Origin: Phycicoccus sonneratiae
GTDB taxonomy: Bacteria; Actinomycetota; Actinomycetes; Actinomycetales; Dermatophilaceae
NCBI RefSeq assembly: GCF_016887965.1
Contig: NZ_JAFDVD010000015.1
Coordinates: 143,077-207,076, forward strand
DNA length: 64,000 nt
Reading direction: 5' to 3'
The notes under the pieces were generated by a model, which was not told where the DNA came from, searched no databases, and was given only the letters and a program-made list of their open reading frames with translations. Below, piece after piece: positions 18,436 to 26,577 of the stretch. A program made the position numbers and the translations under genes. Each line of letters begins with the position of its first letter. Positions within the stretch are counted from its first letter, which is position 1.

Positions 18436-18530
18436 ACGGGCCACCCGGTCATCCGGCGTCCCTACCGTCCGGAACGTCGGCCACCGATGTTCGACGCCAA
18501 CGACCCCCATGACCTCCGAGAGGTACACCT

Positions 18531-19655
18531 GTGAAGACCCTCCGTCTCGGCCAGCTGGCGAGCATCGCCCTGGTCGGTTCCATCGCCCTCGCCGGCTGCG
18601 GTTCGGACAACAACGCGGGCACCGGCGCCACCGCTGGCAGCGGCTCCAGCGGCTCGGCGGCCGCCGCGGACTGCTTCGACGGCACGCTGAACGCCGAGGG
18701 CTCCTCCGCCCAGAAGAACGCCTTCGAGGAGGCCGCCGCCTCCTACACGGCCGCCTGCTCGGGCGCCACGGTCAACTACAACCCGACCGGCTCGGGCGCC
18801 GGCATCAAGCAGATGCTCGCCGGCCAGGTCGACTTCGCCGGCTCCGACTCGGCGCTGAAGACCGAGGAGAAGGACGGCGTCGTCGAGAGCGACGCCGCTG
18901 CGCAGGTCTGCGGCTCGCCGGCCTGGAACCTCCCGATGGTCACCGGCCCGATCGCGATCGCGTACAACGTCGGGGGCGTCGACTCGCTGACCCTGACGCC
19001 GACCGTCGCCGCCGACATCTTCAACGGCAAGATCACCACCTGGAACGACCCGAAGATCGCCGCGGTCAACTCCGGTGTCACGCTGCCGGCCACCGCCATC
19101 AAGGTCTTCTTCCGCTCCGACGAGTCCGGCACCACCGAGAACTTCACGAAGTACCTCGCCGCCGCCTCCGACGGTGGCTGGACCGCCGAGCCCGGCAAGA
19201 AGTGGACCGGCAAGGGCGAGGGCAAGGAGAAGTCCTCCGGTGTCGCCGAGGGCGTGAAGTCCACCGACGGCGGCATCACCTACGTCGAGTGGAGCTACGC
19301 CAAGGACAACGACCTCGGCGTGGCCAAGATCGACAACGGCGGCGGTGCCGTCGAGCTGACCGGTGAGACGGTCGGCAAGGCCGTCGAGGCCGCCCAGCCC
19401 GACGGCGAGGGCAACGACCTGCGCCTCAAGCTCGACTACGCGACCAAGGAGGCCGGCGCCTACCCGATCCTCCTCGTCACCTACGAGATCGTCTGCTCGA
19501 AGAACAAGGACGCCGAGAAGGGCAAGAACATCAAGTCCTTCCTCAAGCACTTCGCGTCCGCGGACGTCCAGAAGAGCCTCGAGGACATCGGCTACGCCCC
19601 GCTCCCCGCGTCGGTCCAGAGCAAGGTCGAGACCGCCATCGAGGCCCTGTCCTGA
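18531..19655 (+). CDS. pstS: Phosphate-binding lipoprotein PstS
   Basis: The high-affinity periplasmic-type phosphate receptor of the Pst ABC importer. It has 374 residues: a signal peptide with lipobox LALAGC (acylated Cys at about 23), a Gly/Ser/Ala linker (24-46), then the binding protein with GTLNAEGSSAQ, YNPTGSGAGIKQ, DFAGSDSAL and FFRSDESGTTENFTKYL (the phosphate-contact loops of this family). The GTG start has GAGAGG upstream. It is preceded by a PHO box and followed by pstC, pstA and pstB in order. Confidence 0.96.
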   Translation: MKTLRLGQLASIALVGSIALAGCGSDNNAGTGATAGSGSSGSAAAADCFDGTLNAEGSSAQKNAFEEAAASYTAACSGATVNYNPTGSGAGIKQMLAGQVDFAGSDSALKTEEKDGVVESDAAAQVCGSPAWNLPMVTGPIAIAYNVGGVDSLTLTPTVAADIFNGKITTWNDPKIAAVNSGVTLPATAIKVFFRSDESGTTENFTKYLAAASDGGWTAEPGKKWTGKGEGKEKSSGVAEGVKSTDGGITYVEWSYAKDNDLGVAKIDNGGGAVELTGETVGKAVEAAQPDGEGNDLRLKLDYATKEAGAYPILLVTYEIVCSKNKDAEKGKNIKSFLKHFASADVQKSLEDIGYAPLPASVQSKVETAIEALS

Positions 19656-19767
19656 CCACCCGGGACCGGCGGCCCCGGCCGCTGACCTGACCGCGAGGGG
19701 GCGGACCGCGACCCGGTCCGCCCCCTCCGGCACGACCACCACCGACGAGAGAACAGCGAGGAGCCCC

Positions 19768-20787
19768 GTGTCGACCTCCATCACCGGCCGCTCGGCCGTC
19801 GACGAGCTGCCCGGACCGGACGGGCGCTCGCCGCTCGCGGGGGACCGGGCCGGTACCGGACGGCTGGGCGACCGGCTCTTCGGCGGCGCGGCCACCGCCT
19901 CGGGCCTGCTCGTCATCGCCCTCGTGACCCTCGTCGGCGTCTTCCTCGTCGCCCAGGCGATCCCGGCGCTCCAGGCGAACCAGGCCAACTTCCTCACGTC
20001 GCGCGAGTGGGCCACGGCGGGGACCAGTCCGCGGTTCGGCATCGTCGACCTGCTCTGGGCGACCGTCGTCACCTCCGTCATCGCGATGGCCATCGCCGTC
20101 CCGCTCGGGGTCGCGATCGCCCTCTTCATCACCCAGTACGCCCCGACCTGGCTGTCCCGCCCGGCCGCGGCGACCATCGACCTGCTCGCCGCCGTGCCCT
20201 CGATCGTCTTCGGCTTCTGGGGGCTGACCATCGCCGGGCAGTACTTCGAGCCGGTCGCGGGCGTCATCGACGCGGCGCTCGGCTGGATCCCGTTCTTCGC
20301 GGAGTCCGAGGGCGGCCCGAGCGCCAAGAGCACGCTGGCCTTCGCCGGCGTCATCCTCGCGATCATGGTCCTGCCGATCGTCACGGCCATCTCGCGAGAG
20401 GTCTTCGCGCAGGTGCCGACCGCGCACAAGGAGGGCGCGCTCGCCCTCGGGGCCACGCAGTGGGAGATGATCCGCACCGCCGTCCTGCCGTTCGGCAAGC
20501 CCGGCGTCATCAGCGCCGCCATGCTCGGCCTCGGGCGCGCGCTCGGCGAGACGCTCGCGGTGACCATCCTCCTCTCGGCCCTCAACGACGGGGCGCCGTT
20601 CTCGTCCTCGATCTTCAACGGCGGGGCGACCTTCGCCTCGAAGATCGCCCTCGGCATCCAGGAGGCGAACACCGCGACGAGCACCGGCGCGCTCATCGCC
20701 GCCGGCCTCGTCCTCTTCGTCCTCACCTTCGTCGTCAACGCCATCGCGCGCGTCGTCATCGAGCGCAGGAAGGCCTTCTCCGAATGA
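19768..20787 (+). CDS. pstC: Phosphate ABC transporter permease PstC
   Basis: Inner-membrane subunit of the Pst importer, 339 residues. An N-terminal cytoplasmic tail (about 1-45) is followed by six predicted transmembrane helices. The coupling-helix EAA motif is [20 protein letters not shown] (about 221-240). SIVFGFWGL and [16 protein letters not shown] are characteristic. The GTG has GCGAGGAG upstream. The stop overlaps the pstA start (ATGA), ensuring equal synthesis of the two permeases. Confidence 0.95.
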   Translation: MSTSITGRSAVDELPGPDGRSPLAGDRAGTGRLGDRLFGGAATASGLLVIALVTLVGVFLVAQAIPALQANQANFLTSREWATAGTSPRFGIVDLLWATVVTSVIAMAIAVPLGVAIALFITQYAPTWLSRPAAATIDLLAAVPSIVFGFWGLTIAGQYFEPVAGVIDAALGWIPFFAESEGGPSAKSTLAFAGVILAIMVLPIVTAISREVFAQVPTAHKEGALALGATQWEMIRTAVLPFGKPGVISAAMLGLGRALGETLAVTILLSALNDGAPFSSSIFNGGATFASKIALGIQEANTATSTGALIAAGLVLFVLTFVVNAIARVVIERRKAFSE

Positions 20788-21710
20788 GCACGATCGAGCT
20801 CGAGACCGGGACCCGCGGGGGCTCCCCGGCTCCGGCGGCCCCTCCGACCCTCAGCCCGAAGTCGGGGTCGAGGGCGGTGCGGGACAACCTCGCCCGCATC
20901 GTCATGTGGGGGGCGTTCGTCATCGGCGTCATCCCGCTGGTGTGGATCCTCGTGTCCACGATCCTCAAGGGCGGCTCGATGCTCCTCGAGTCCCAGTGGT
21001 GGACCAACTCGCAGGCCGGCATCACGAACCGCCGGGTCGGCGGCGGCGCCGTGCACGCCATCCAGGGCACGCTCATCCATGCCGCGGTGACCACGGTCCT
21101 CTCGGTGCCGGTCGGCGTGATGACGGCCGTCTACCTCGTCGAGTACGGGCGGGGCCGGCTGGCCCGCGCGGTCTCCTTCATGGTCGACATCCTCACCGGC
21201 ATCCCCTCGATCGTCGCCGCGCTCTTCGTCTACGCGCTGTGGGTGACGACCTTCGGGTTCCAGCGGGTGGCGTTCGCGGTGTGTCTCGCCCTCGTGCTGC
21301 TGATGATCCCGACGATCGTCCGCTCCACCGAGGAGATGCTCAAGCTCGTGCCGAACGAGCTGCGCGAGGCGTCCTACGCACTCGGGGTGCCGAAGTGGAA
21401 GACGATCTTCAAGGTCGTCCTCCCGACGGCGTTCTCGGGCATCGTCACCGGCGTCCTGCTCGGCGTCGCCCGGGTGATGGGCGAGACCGCCCCGCTCCTC
21501 GTCCTCGGGCCGTACACGCAGGTCATCGTCACCGACCTCTTCGCGACGAACATGGCGACCCTGCCCACGATGATCAACCAGAGCCGCAGCGAGAACCTCC
21601 AGCCCGCCCTCGACCGCGTCTGGGGCGCCGCGCTCACCCTCATCCTCCTCGTCTTCCTGCTCAACCTGCTCGGCCGCTTCATCGGGCGGTTCAGCAAGGT
21701 CAAGGGCTGA
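20784..21710 (+). CDS. pstA: Phosphate ABC transporter permease PstA
   Basis: The second permease of the Pst importer, 308 residues. A 30-residue polar tail is followed by six predicted helices. The EAA coupling motif is [20 protein letters not shown] (about 192-211), with [20 protein letters not shown] before it and [16 protein letters not shown] after it, all typical. It overlaps pstC by 4 nt; pstB starts 62 nt downstream. Confidence 0.95.
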   Translation: MSTIELETGTRGGSPAPAAPPTLSPKSGSRAVRDNLARIVMWGAFVIGVIPLVWILVSTILKGGSMLLESQWWTNSQAGITNRRVGGGAVHAIQGTLIHAAVTTVLSVPVGVMTAVYLVEYGRGRLARAVSFMVDILTGIPSIVAALFVYALWVTTFGFQRVAFAVCLALVLLMIPTIVRSTEEMLKLVPNELREASYALGVPKWKTIFKVVLPTAFSGIVTGVLLGVARVMGETAPLLVLGPYTQVIVTDLFATNMATLPTMINQSRSENLQPALDRVWGAALTLILLVFLLNLLGRFIGRFSKVKG

Positions 21711-21772
21711 ACCTCCCTCCTCCCCCACCGATCCCCGACCACCCCCACCGGGACGAAAGAGACACCGACACC

Positions 21773-22549
21773 ATGGCCAAGCGCATCGACGTCAAGGACC
21801 TCGACATCTACTACGGCGACTTCAAGGCCGTCGAGGGCGTGACGATGACCGTGGAGCCCCGCTCCGTCACCGCCTTCATCGGGCCGTCCGGCTGCGGGAA
21901 GTCGACCGTGCTGCGAACGCTCAACCGGATGCACGAGGTCATCCCGGGCGGACGGGTCCACGGCTCGGTGATGCTCGACGACCAGGACCTCTACGCCTCG
22001 TCGATGGACCCGGTGGCCGTGCGGCGGACCGTCGGGATGGTGTTCCAGCGGCCGAACCCGTTCCCCACCATGTCGATCCGCGACAACGTGGCAGCCGGAC
22101 TGAAGCTCAACGGGATCAAGAAGAAGTCGACCCTGGACGACGTCGTCGAGAAGTCGCTGCGCGGCGCGAACCTGTGGACCGAGGTCAAGGACCGGCTCGA
22201 CAAGCCCGGTGCCGGGCTCTCGGGCGGGCAGCAGCAGCGGCTGTGCATCGCCAGGGCCATCGCGGTCAACCCGCAGGTGCTGCTCATGGACGAGCCGTGC
22301 TCGGCCCTGGACCCGATCTCGACCCTGGCCATCGAGGACCTCATCAACGACCTGAAGTCCGAGTACACGATCGTCATCGTCACGCACAACATGCAGCAGG
22401 CGGCGCGCGTCTCGGACCAGACGGCGTTCTTCAACCTCAAGGCGACGGGCGAGCCGGGGCGGCTCGTCGAGGTCGGCGACACCCCGCGGATCTTCAGCAA
22501 CCCGACCGAGAAGGCGACCGAGGACTACATCAGCGGCCGCTTCGGCTGA
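21773..22549 (+). CDS. pstB: Phosphate ABC transporter ATPase PstB
   Basis: Cytoplasmic ATPase that powers the Pst importer, 258 residues, normal length. Walker [10 protein letters not shown] (about 38-46), Q-loop VFQRPNPFP, signature LSGGQQQR, Walker [14 protein letters not shown], and the switch His in IVTHNMQQA are all intact. It ends with the usual EDYISGRFG. No phoU follows; the next 220 bp are a low-complexity C/G tract and then a convergent gene, so PhoU, if present, is elsewhere. Confidence 0.97.
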   Translation: MAKRIDVKDLDIYYGDFKAVEGVTMTVEPRSVTAFIGPSGCGKSTVLRTLNRMHEVIPGGRVHGSVMLDDQDLYASSMDPVAVRRTVGMVFQRPNPFPTMSIRDNVAAGLKLNGIKKKSTLDDVVEKSLRGANLWTEVKDRLDKPGAGLSGGQQQRLCIARAIAVNPQVLLMDEPCSALDPISTLAIEDLINDLKSEYTIVIVTHNMQQAARVSDQTAFFNLKATGEPGRLVEVGDTPRIFSNPTEKATEDYISGRFG

Positions 22550-22593
22550 CCACCCCCCGCCCCCCGCTCACCCGACTTCTTGCGAGTTTCGGC

Positions 22594-22728
22594 GGGGCCC
22601 CCCCCCCCCCCCCCCGGGGGGGGGGGCGGGGCCCCCCCCCGGGGGGGGGGGGCCCCCCCCCGCGGGGGGGGGGGGCGGGGCCCCCCCCGCCCCCCCCCCC
22701 CCCCCCCCCCCCCCCCGCCCCCCCCCCC
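22594..22728. repeat. Low-complexity C/G homopolymer tract
   Basis: The stretch 22550-22768 between convergent genes has no gene. About 135 bp of it consist only of C and G, including runs of about 18 and 27 C and 11-12 G arranged as nested inverted repeats. Either a strong GC hairpin terminator was miscalled, or an assembly artefact has replaced the true sequence. The length and sequence should not be trusted. Confidence 0.85.
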
Positions 22729-22768
22729 TCGACGGGGACGACCCACCCGGGCGCGCAGCTCGCCGCCC

Positions 22769-24037
22769 TCAGGTGCGGGGGCTGATCCGCAGGAGCTTGT
22801 CGTCGTCGCCGTTGCTCGTCGTGACGTAGAGCGCGCCGTCGGGGCCGAGGCGTGCGGCCCGGAGCCGGCCGTACGGACCGTTCGTGGCCTTCGGGATGGC
22901 GACGTCGGCGACCGACCCGTCCTCGTCGAGGGTCAGCACGAGCAGCTTGGCCCCCTTGAGCGCGGTGATGACGAGCGCGCCGTCGAAGGCACCCCACTGC
23001 TCGCCCTCGAGGAACTCGGCCGCGCACACGGCCTGGGTCGTCTTGCCCGACTGCCAGATCGCCCGGACCGCCTTCGGGTAGCGGTCGGTGTCGGTCATCG
23101 GCACCGACTCGTCGTACCCGCCGACCGACCCGCCCTGCGCCGGGTCCCACCCGTAGTTGGCGCCGGGCTCGATGACGTTGACCTCGTCGTTGAAGCTCGG
23201 GCCGTGCTCGGCGGTGAAGATCCGCCCGGTACCCGGCTGGAGCGCGACCCCCTGCACGTTGCGGTGCCCGTAGCTCGTGACGTACCGCTGGTTCGCGTTC
23301 TTCGCGTCGGCGAACGGGTTGTCGGGCATCGGTTTCCCGGTCTCGAGGTTGAGGCGCAGCGTCTTCCCACCGAGGCTCGTGAGGTCCTGCGGGATGCGGC
23401 CGTTCGCCGTGTCACCCGTCCCGACGACGAGGGCACCGGTGGCGTCGAGCTCCGGGCGGCAGCCCGAGTGACGACCGGTGGAGAGCGGCAGCCCGTCGAG
23501 CAGGGTGCGCACCCGCTCGGCGGACCGGCCGTTCGCGGCGAGCTTCCAGGTGACGAGCCGGATGTCGTCGGGCGCGCCGCCGCGGGCGTGCGTCTGGCAG
23601 GTCGTGAACTGGCGCGAGGTCGCGAAGTCGGGATGGACGACCATCCCCATCAACCCGCCCTCGGAGTTGACGTAGAGGTCGTCGAGGTCGGCACTGACGC
23701 GGGTGACGTCGGCCCCCTTGCGCAGGGACGAGACGCGGGAGATGCGCCCCGAGCGCTCGGTGACCAGGGCCGAGCCGTCCGGGAGGAAGCCGATGTCCCA
23801 GCCGTTGTCGAGCCCATCGGCGACCTCCTCCACGGCGAGCTCGGGGACCGTCGTGCTGCGCGGTGCCGGCGAGGAGGCGCTCGGTGACGTCGACGGGGAG
23901 CCGCCCGAGGAGGGGGTGGTGCTCGGCCGGGCCGGGACCTCCCCGTACCCCTCGTCGTCGCCGGAGGAGCAGCCGGCGAGCGCGAGCGCCCCCGCGGCGA
24001 CGAGGGCGGCGGACCGGTGCACGGACGGGGGACGCAT
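22769..24037 (-). CDS. Lipoprotein glucose/sorbosone dehydrogenase-like beta-propeller (PQQ type)
   Basis: A 422-residue lipoprotein. Lipobox LALAGC (Cys about 23), a Ser/Pro/Thr-rich linker (about 25-65), then a six-bladed propeller of the soluble quinoprotein glucose/sorbosone dehydrogenase family: NGWDIGFLPDGSALVTERSG, GLMGMVVHPDF, RHSGCRPELD, SYGHRNVQGVALQPGTGRIF, AEHGPSFNDEVNVIEPGANY and a final DGALYVTTSNGDDDKLLRI. The catalytic His equivalent is probably the one in the first conserved His motif, but I could not fix it. PQQ synthesis genes are not in this window. It would oxidise sugars at the outer membrane face. Confidence 0.85.
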   Translation of the reverse strand: MRPPSVHRSAALVAAGALALAGCSSGDDEGYGEVPARPSTTPSSGGSPSTSPSASSPAPRSTTVPELAVEEVADGLDNGWDIGFLPDGSALVTERSGRISRVSSLRKGADVTRVSADLDDLYVNSEGGLMGMVVHPDFATSRQFTTCQTHARGGAPDDIRLVTWKLAANGRSAERVRTLLDGLPLSTGRHSGCRPELDATGALVVGTGDTANGRIPQDLTSLGGKTLRLNLETGKPMPDNPFADAKNANQRYVTSYGHRNVQGVALQPGTGRIFTAEHGPSFNDEVNVIEPGANYGWDPAQGGSVGGYDESVPMTDTDRYPKAVRAIWQSGKTTQAVCAAEFLEGEQWGAFDGALVITALKGAKLLVLTLDEDGSVADVAIPKATNGPYGRLRAARLGPDGALYVTTSNGDDDKLLRISPRT

Positions 24038-24106
24038 GCCCCAGTCTCACATCCGGTCCGGACCGGGGCGCCGGGACGAGCAGCCGTTCGACGTCCGGCG
24101 CCGGCG

Positions 24107-24445
24107 TCAGGACGGCAGGTCGCGGACCGACCGCTCGTAGGCGGCGGCGAGGGCCCTCAGGTCGGCGCGGTGCTCGGCGATGCTGCAGCCGCGGCCGTTG
24201 CGCTTGAGGAGGATCCCCTCGTCGGCCCAGGTCTGCCGGGCCTCCTCGAGGAGGTTCACCGGCAGGTCGCCGTAGGAGTTCGTGACCCGCCACCACGTGA
24301 CGTTGCCGCCGTACGCCTTCATGATCGACCCCACCTGGCGCGGCCCGATGCCGACGAGCGCGGCGAGGTCGCCGTAGGACACGACGCGACCGCGCGGCAC
24401 CTGCTCCACGGCCCGCAGCACGCGCTCCACGACGACGTCGTCCAC
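24107..24445 (-). CDS. Alkyltransferase-like (ATL) DNA-binding protein
   Basis: A 112-residue protein of the O6-alkylguanine transferase C-terminal fold. It keeps the helix-turn-helix and recognition region (VERVLRAVEQVPRGRVVSYG, LAALVGIGPRQVGSIM), but the place of the PCHR active site reads TWWRVTNSYGDLP, so the acceptor Cys is replaced by Trp. Such ATL proteins flip O6-alkylguanine and mark it for nucleotide excision repair instead of repairing it themselves. The GTG start follows CACACT by 7 nt. Confidence 0.88.
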   Translation of the reverse strand: MDDVVVERVLRAVEQVPRGRVVSYGDLAALVGIGPRQVGSIMKAYGGNVTWWRVTNSYGDLPVNLLEEARQTWADEGILLKRNGRGCSIAEHRADLRALAAAYERSVRDLPS

Positions 24446-24518
24446 GGGTCCGAGTGTGCCGGACGCGCGGGCGCGAAACGCTCGCGCGGCTCCCGGGCGC
24501 CCCTGACACACTGGCCCC

Positions 24519-25736
24519 ATGCGCCGGATCGTCCAGAGCCAGAAGCTCCAGAACGTCCGCTACGACGTGCGGGGCCCGATCCTCGTCGAGGCCCAGCGGC
24601 TCGAGGCCGAGGGGCACAAGATCCTCAAGCTGAACATCGGCAACACCGCGCCGTTCGGCTTCGAGGCCCCCGAGGCGATCGTCGCCGACATGGTGCACAA
24701 CCTCCCCGACAGCCAGGGCTACGCCGACTCGCGCGGCATCTACTCGGCCCGCACCGCCGTCGCGCAGTACTACCAGGCACGGGGGTTGCGCGACACCGCG
24801 GTCGACGACGTCTTCATCGGCAACGGCGTCTCCGAGCTCATCACGATGGTCCTCCAGGCGTTCGTCGACGACGGCAACGAGGTGCTCGTGCCGGCACCGG
24901 ACTACCCCCTGTGGACCGGTGCGGTCTCGCTCTCCGGCGGCACCCCCGTGCACTACCGGTGCGACGAGTCGAACGGCTGGAACCCCGACCTCGAGGACAT
25001 CGAGGCCAAGATCACCCCGAACACCCACGCGATCGTCGTCATCAACCCGAACAACCCCACCGGGGCCGTCTACTCGGAGGAGACGGTGCGGGCCCTGGTC
25101 GACATCGCGCGCCGCCACGACCTCGTCGTCATGGCCGACGAGATCTACGAGAAGATCCTCTTCGACGACGCCGTCCACCACCACGCCGCGACGTTCGCCG
25201 GTGACGACGTCCTCTGCCTCACCTTCAGCGGCCTGTCCAAGGCCTACCGGGTCTGCGGGTACCGCGCCGGCTGGGTGATGATCTCCGGCCCGCAGCACCT
25301 CGCCACCGACTTCCTCGAGGGCCTGACCCTGCTGTCGAACATGCGGATGTGCGCGAACGTGCCTGCGCAGCACGCCATCCAGACCGCACTCGGCGGGTAC
25401 CAGTCGGTGAACGAGCTCATCGGTCAGGGCGGACGCTTCCGCGAGCAGTCGAAGCTGGCGTGGCGCCTGCTGGGCGAGATCCCCGGCGTCTCGTGCGTCG
25501 AGCCGATGGGCGCCCTGTACTGCTTCCCCCGGCTCGACCCCGAGGTCTACCCGATCGACTCCGACGAGGACTTCGTCATCGACCTGCTGCGGGCCAAGAA
25601 GATCCTCGTCACCCACGGCACCGGCTTCAACTGGTTCGAGCCCGACCACTTCCGCCTCGTCACGCTGCCCGACGAGGAGGTGCTCACCGAGGCCATCGGC
25701 CGCATCGCCGAGCACCTCGCCACCCTCCGGGCCTGA
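24519..25736 (+). CDS. PLP aminotransferase, AlaA/AspC-like
   Basis: A 405-residue fold-type I aminotransferase. Visible motifs are LKLNIGNTAPFGFEAPEAI, GYADSRGIYSARTAVAQYY, the phosphate-loop GNGVSELI, INPNNPTGAVY, DEIYEKILFDD and the PLP lysine in SGLSKAYRVCGYRAGW. This is closest to the AlaA group, which makes alanine from pyruvate and glutamate; aspartate cannot be excluded. A single cytoplasmic enzyme, with fluc genes 4 bp downstream, so they may share a transcript. Confidence 0.88.
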   Translation: MRRIVQSQKLQNVRYDVRGPILVEAQRLEAEGHKILKLNIGNTAPFGFEAPEAIVADMVHNLPDSQGYADSRGIYSARTAVAQYYQARGLRDTAVDDVFIGNGVSELITMVLQAFVDDGNEVLVPAPDYPLWTGAVSLSGGTPVHYRCDESNGWNPDLEDIEAKITPNTHAIVVINPNNPTGAVYSEETVRALVDIARRHDLVVMADEIYEKILFDDAVHHHAATFAGDDVLCLTFSGLSKAYRVCGYRAGWVMISGPQHLATDFLEGLTLLSNMRMCANVPAQHAIQTALGGYQSVNELIGQGGRFREQSKLAWRLLGEIPGVSCVEPMGALYCFPRLDPEVYPIDSDEDFVIDLLRAKKILVTHGTGFNWFEPDHFRLVTLPDEEVLTEAIGRIAEHLATLRA

Positions 25737-25740
25737 CCGG

Positions 25741-26151
25741 ATGGCCTCTCGCGCACCGCTTCCCGAGCCAGCGATGCTCGGTGCGGTGGCCGTCGGCGGC
25801 GTGCTGGGGTCCCTCGGGCGGTGGGGCGTCGGGCTGGCGCTGCCGCACCGCGTCGGTGACTTCCCGTGGGCGACGTTCGTCGTCAACGTCACCGGCGCCC
25901 TCGCGATGGGGCTGCTCGTCGCCTTCCTCGTCGACCGGCCGGGCGTGCACCGGCTGGCGCGGCCGTTCGTCGGGGTCGGGGTGCTCGGCGGGTGGACGAC
26001 CTTCTCGGCGCTGGCCGTCGACGCCGTGCAGCTCGGGGCCGCGCACCACGTCCAGCTGGCCGTCCTCTACGTCGCCGCGACCTTCCTCGTCGGCACCCTC
26101 GCCGTAGCCGGCGGGATGCTCGTCGGGCGCCGGGTCTGGCCGGGCCCGTGA
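25741..26151 (+). CDS. crcB: Fluoride channel FluC/CrcB, subunit 1
   Basis: A 136-residue four-helix membrane protein that exports fluoride passively. Motifs: GGVLGSLGRWGVG (the family GGxxGAxxR), FVVNVTGALAMG (pore Asn) and GVGVLGGWTTFSAL (GxxGxxTTFS, binding the central Na+). Overlaps the second gene by 4 nt. Paired unequal crcB genes are typical of Gram-positives, where the products form an antiparallel heterodimer. Confidence 0.93.
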   Translation: MASRAPLPEPAMLGAVAVGGVLGSLGRWGVGLALPHRVGDFPWATFVVNVTGALAMGLLVAFLVDRPGVHRLARPFVGVGVLGGWTTFSALAVDAVQLGAAHHVQLAVLYVAATFLVGTLAVAGGMLVGRRVWPGP

Positions 26152-26507
26152 CCGCCACGCACGCCCTGCTCGTCGCCCTCGGGGCCGCCGTCGGGGCGCC
26201 GCTGCGGCTCACGGTCGCGCACTGGGCCCGCGAGCACCTCGGGGCGGCCCCGCCGGCGGGCACCCTGGCCGTCAACGTCGTCGGGTCGCTCGTGCTCGGG
26301 GCGCTCGTCGGCGACGCGGTCGGCGGTGGCGCGCTCGCCCTCGTCGGCACGGGGTTCTGCGGCGCCCTGACGACGTTCTCGACCCTCGCCCTCGAGCTCT
26401 GGGACGCCCTCGACGACGACCGCCCGGTGGCCGCTGCGGTCAACCTCGGGCTCTCGCTCGTGCTCGGCATCGGGGCCGCCGCCCTCGGCTACGCCCTCAC
26501 CGCCTGA
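26148..26507 (+). CDS. crcB: Fluoride channel FluC/CrcB, subunit 2
   Basis: A 119-residue partner of the preceding gene, with GAAVGAPLRLTVAHW, TLAVNVVGSLVLGALVGD and GTGFCGALTTFSTLALEL. The pore Asn and the TTFS turn are kept. The GTG start overlaps the first gene (GTGA). No fluoride riboswitch is evident upstream of the pair, which sits 4 bp behind the aminotransferase. Confidence 0.93.
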   Translation: MTATHALLVALGAAVGAPLRLTVAHWAREHLGAAPPAGTLAVNVVGSLVLGALVGDAVGGGALALVGTGFCGALTTFSTLALELWDALDDDRPVAAAVNLGLSLVLGIGAAALGYALTA

Positions 26508-26522
26508 GCCCCCGGACGACGG

Positions 26523-26560
26523 AGCGCCGCCCGCCCCACGAGAGCGGGACGGGCGGCGCT
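26523..26560. terminator. Bidirectional hairpin between crcB and the subtilase gene
   Basis: Perfect 11-bp arms (26523-26533 and 26550-26560) lie between two convergent genes. It should stop both the crcB transcript and the subtilase transcript. Confidence 0.75.
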
Positions 26561-26577
26561 GGTCGGAGCGGTCGGGC

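Noticed and set aside
18462..21728. A very long open frame on the minus strand across pstS, pstC and pstA
   Set aside because: It is antisense to three intact, motif-rich genes and has no recognisable domain. High GC makes such shadow frames common.
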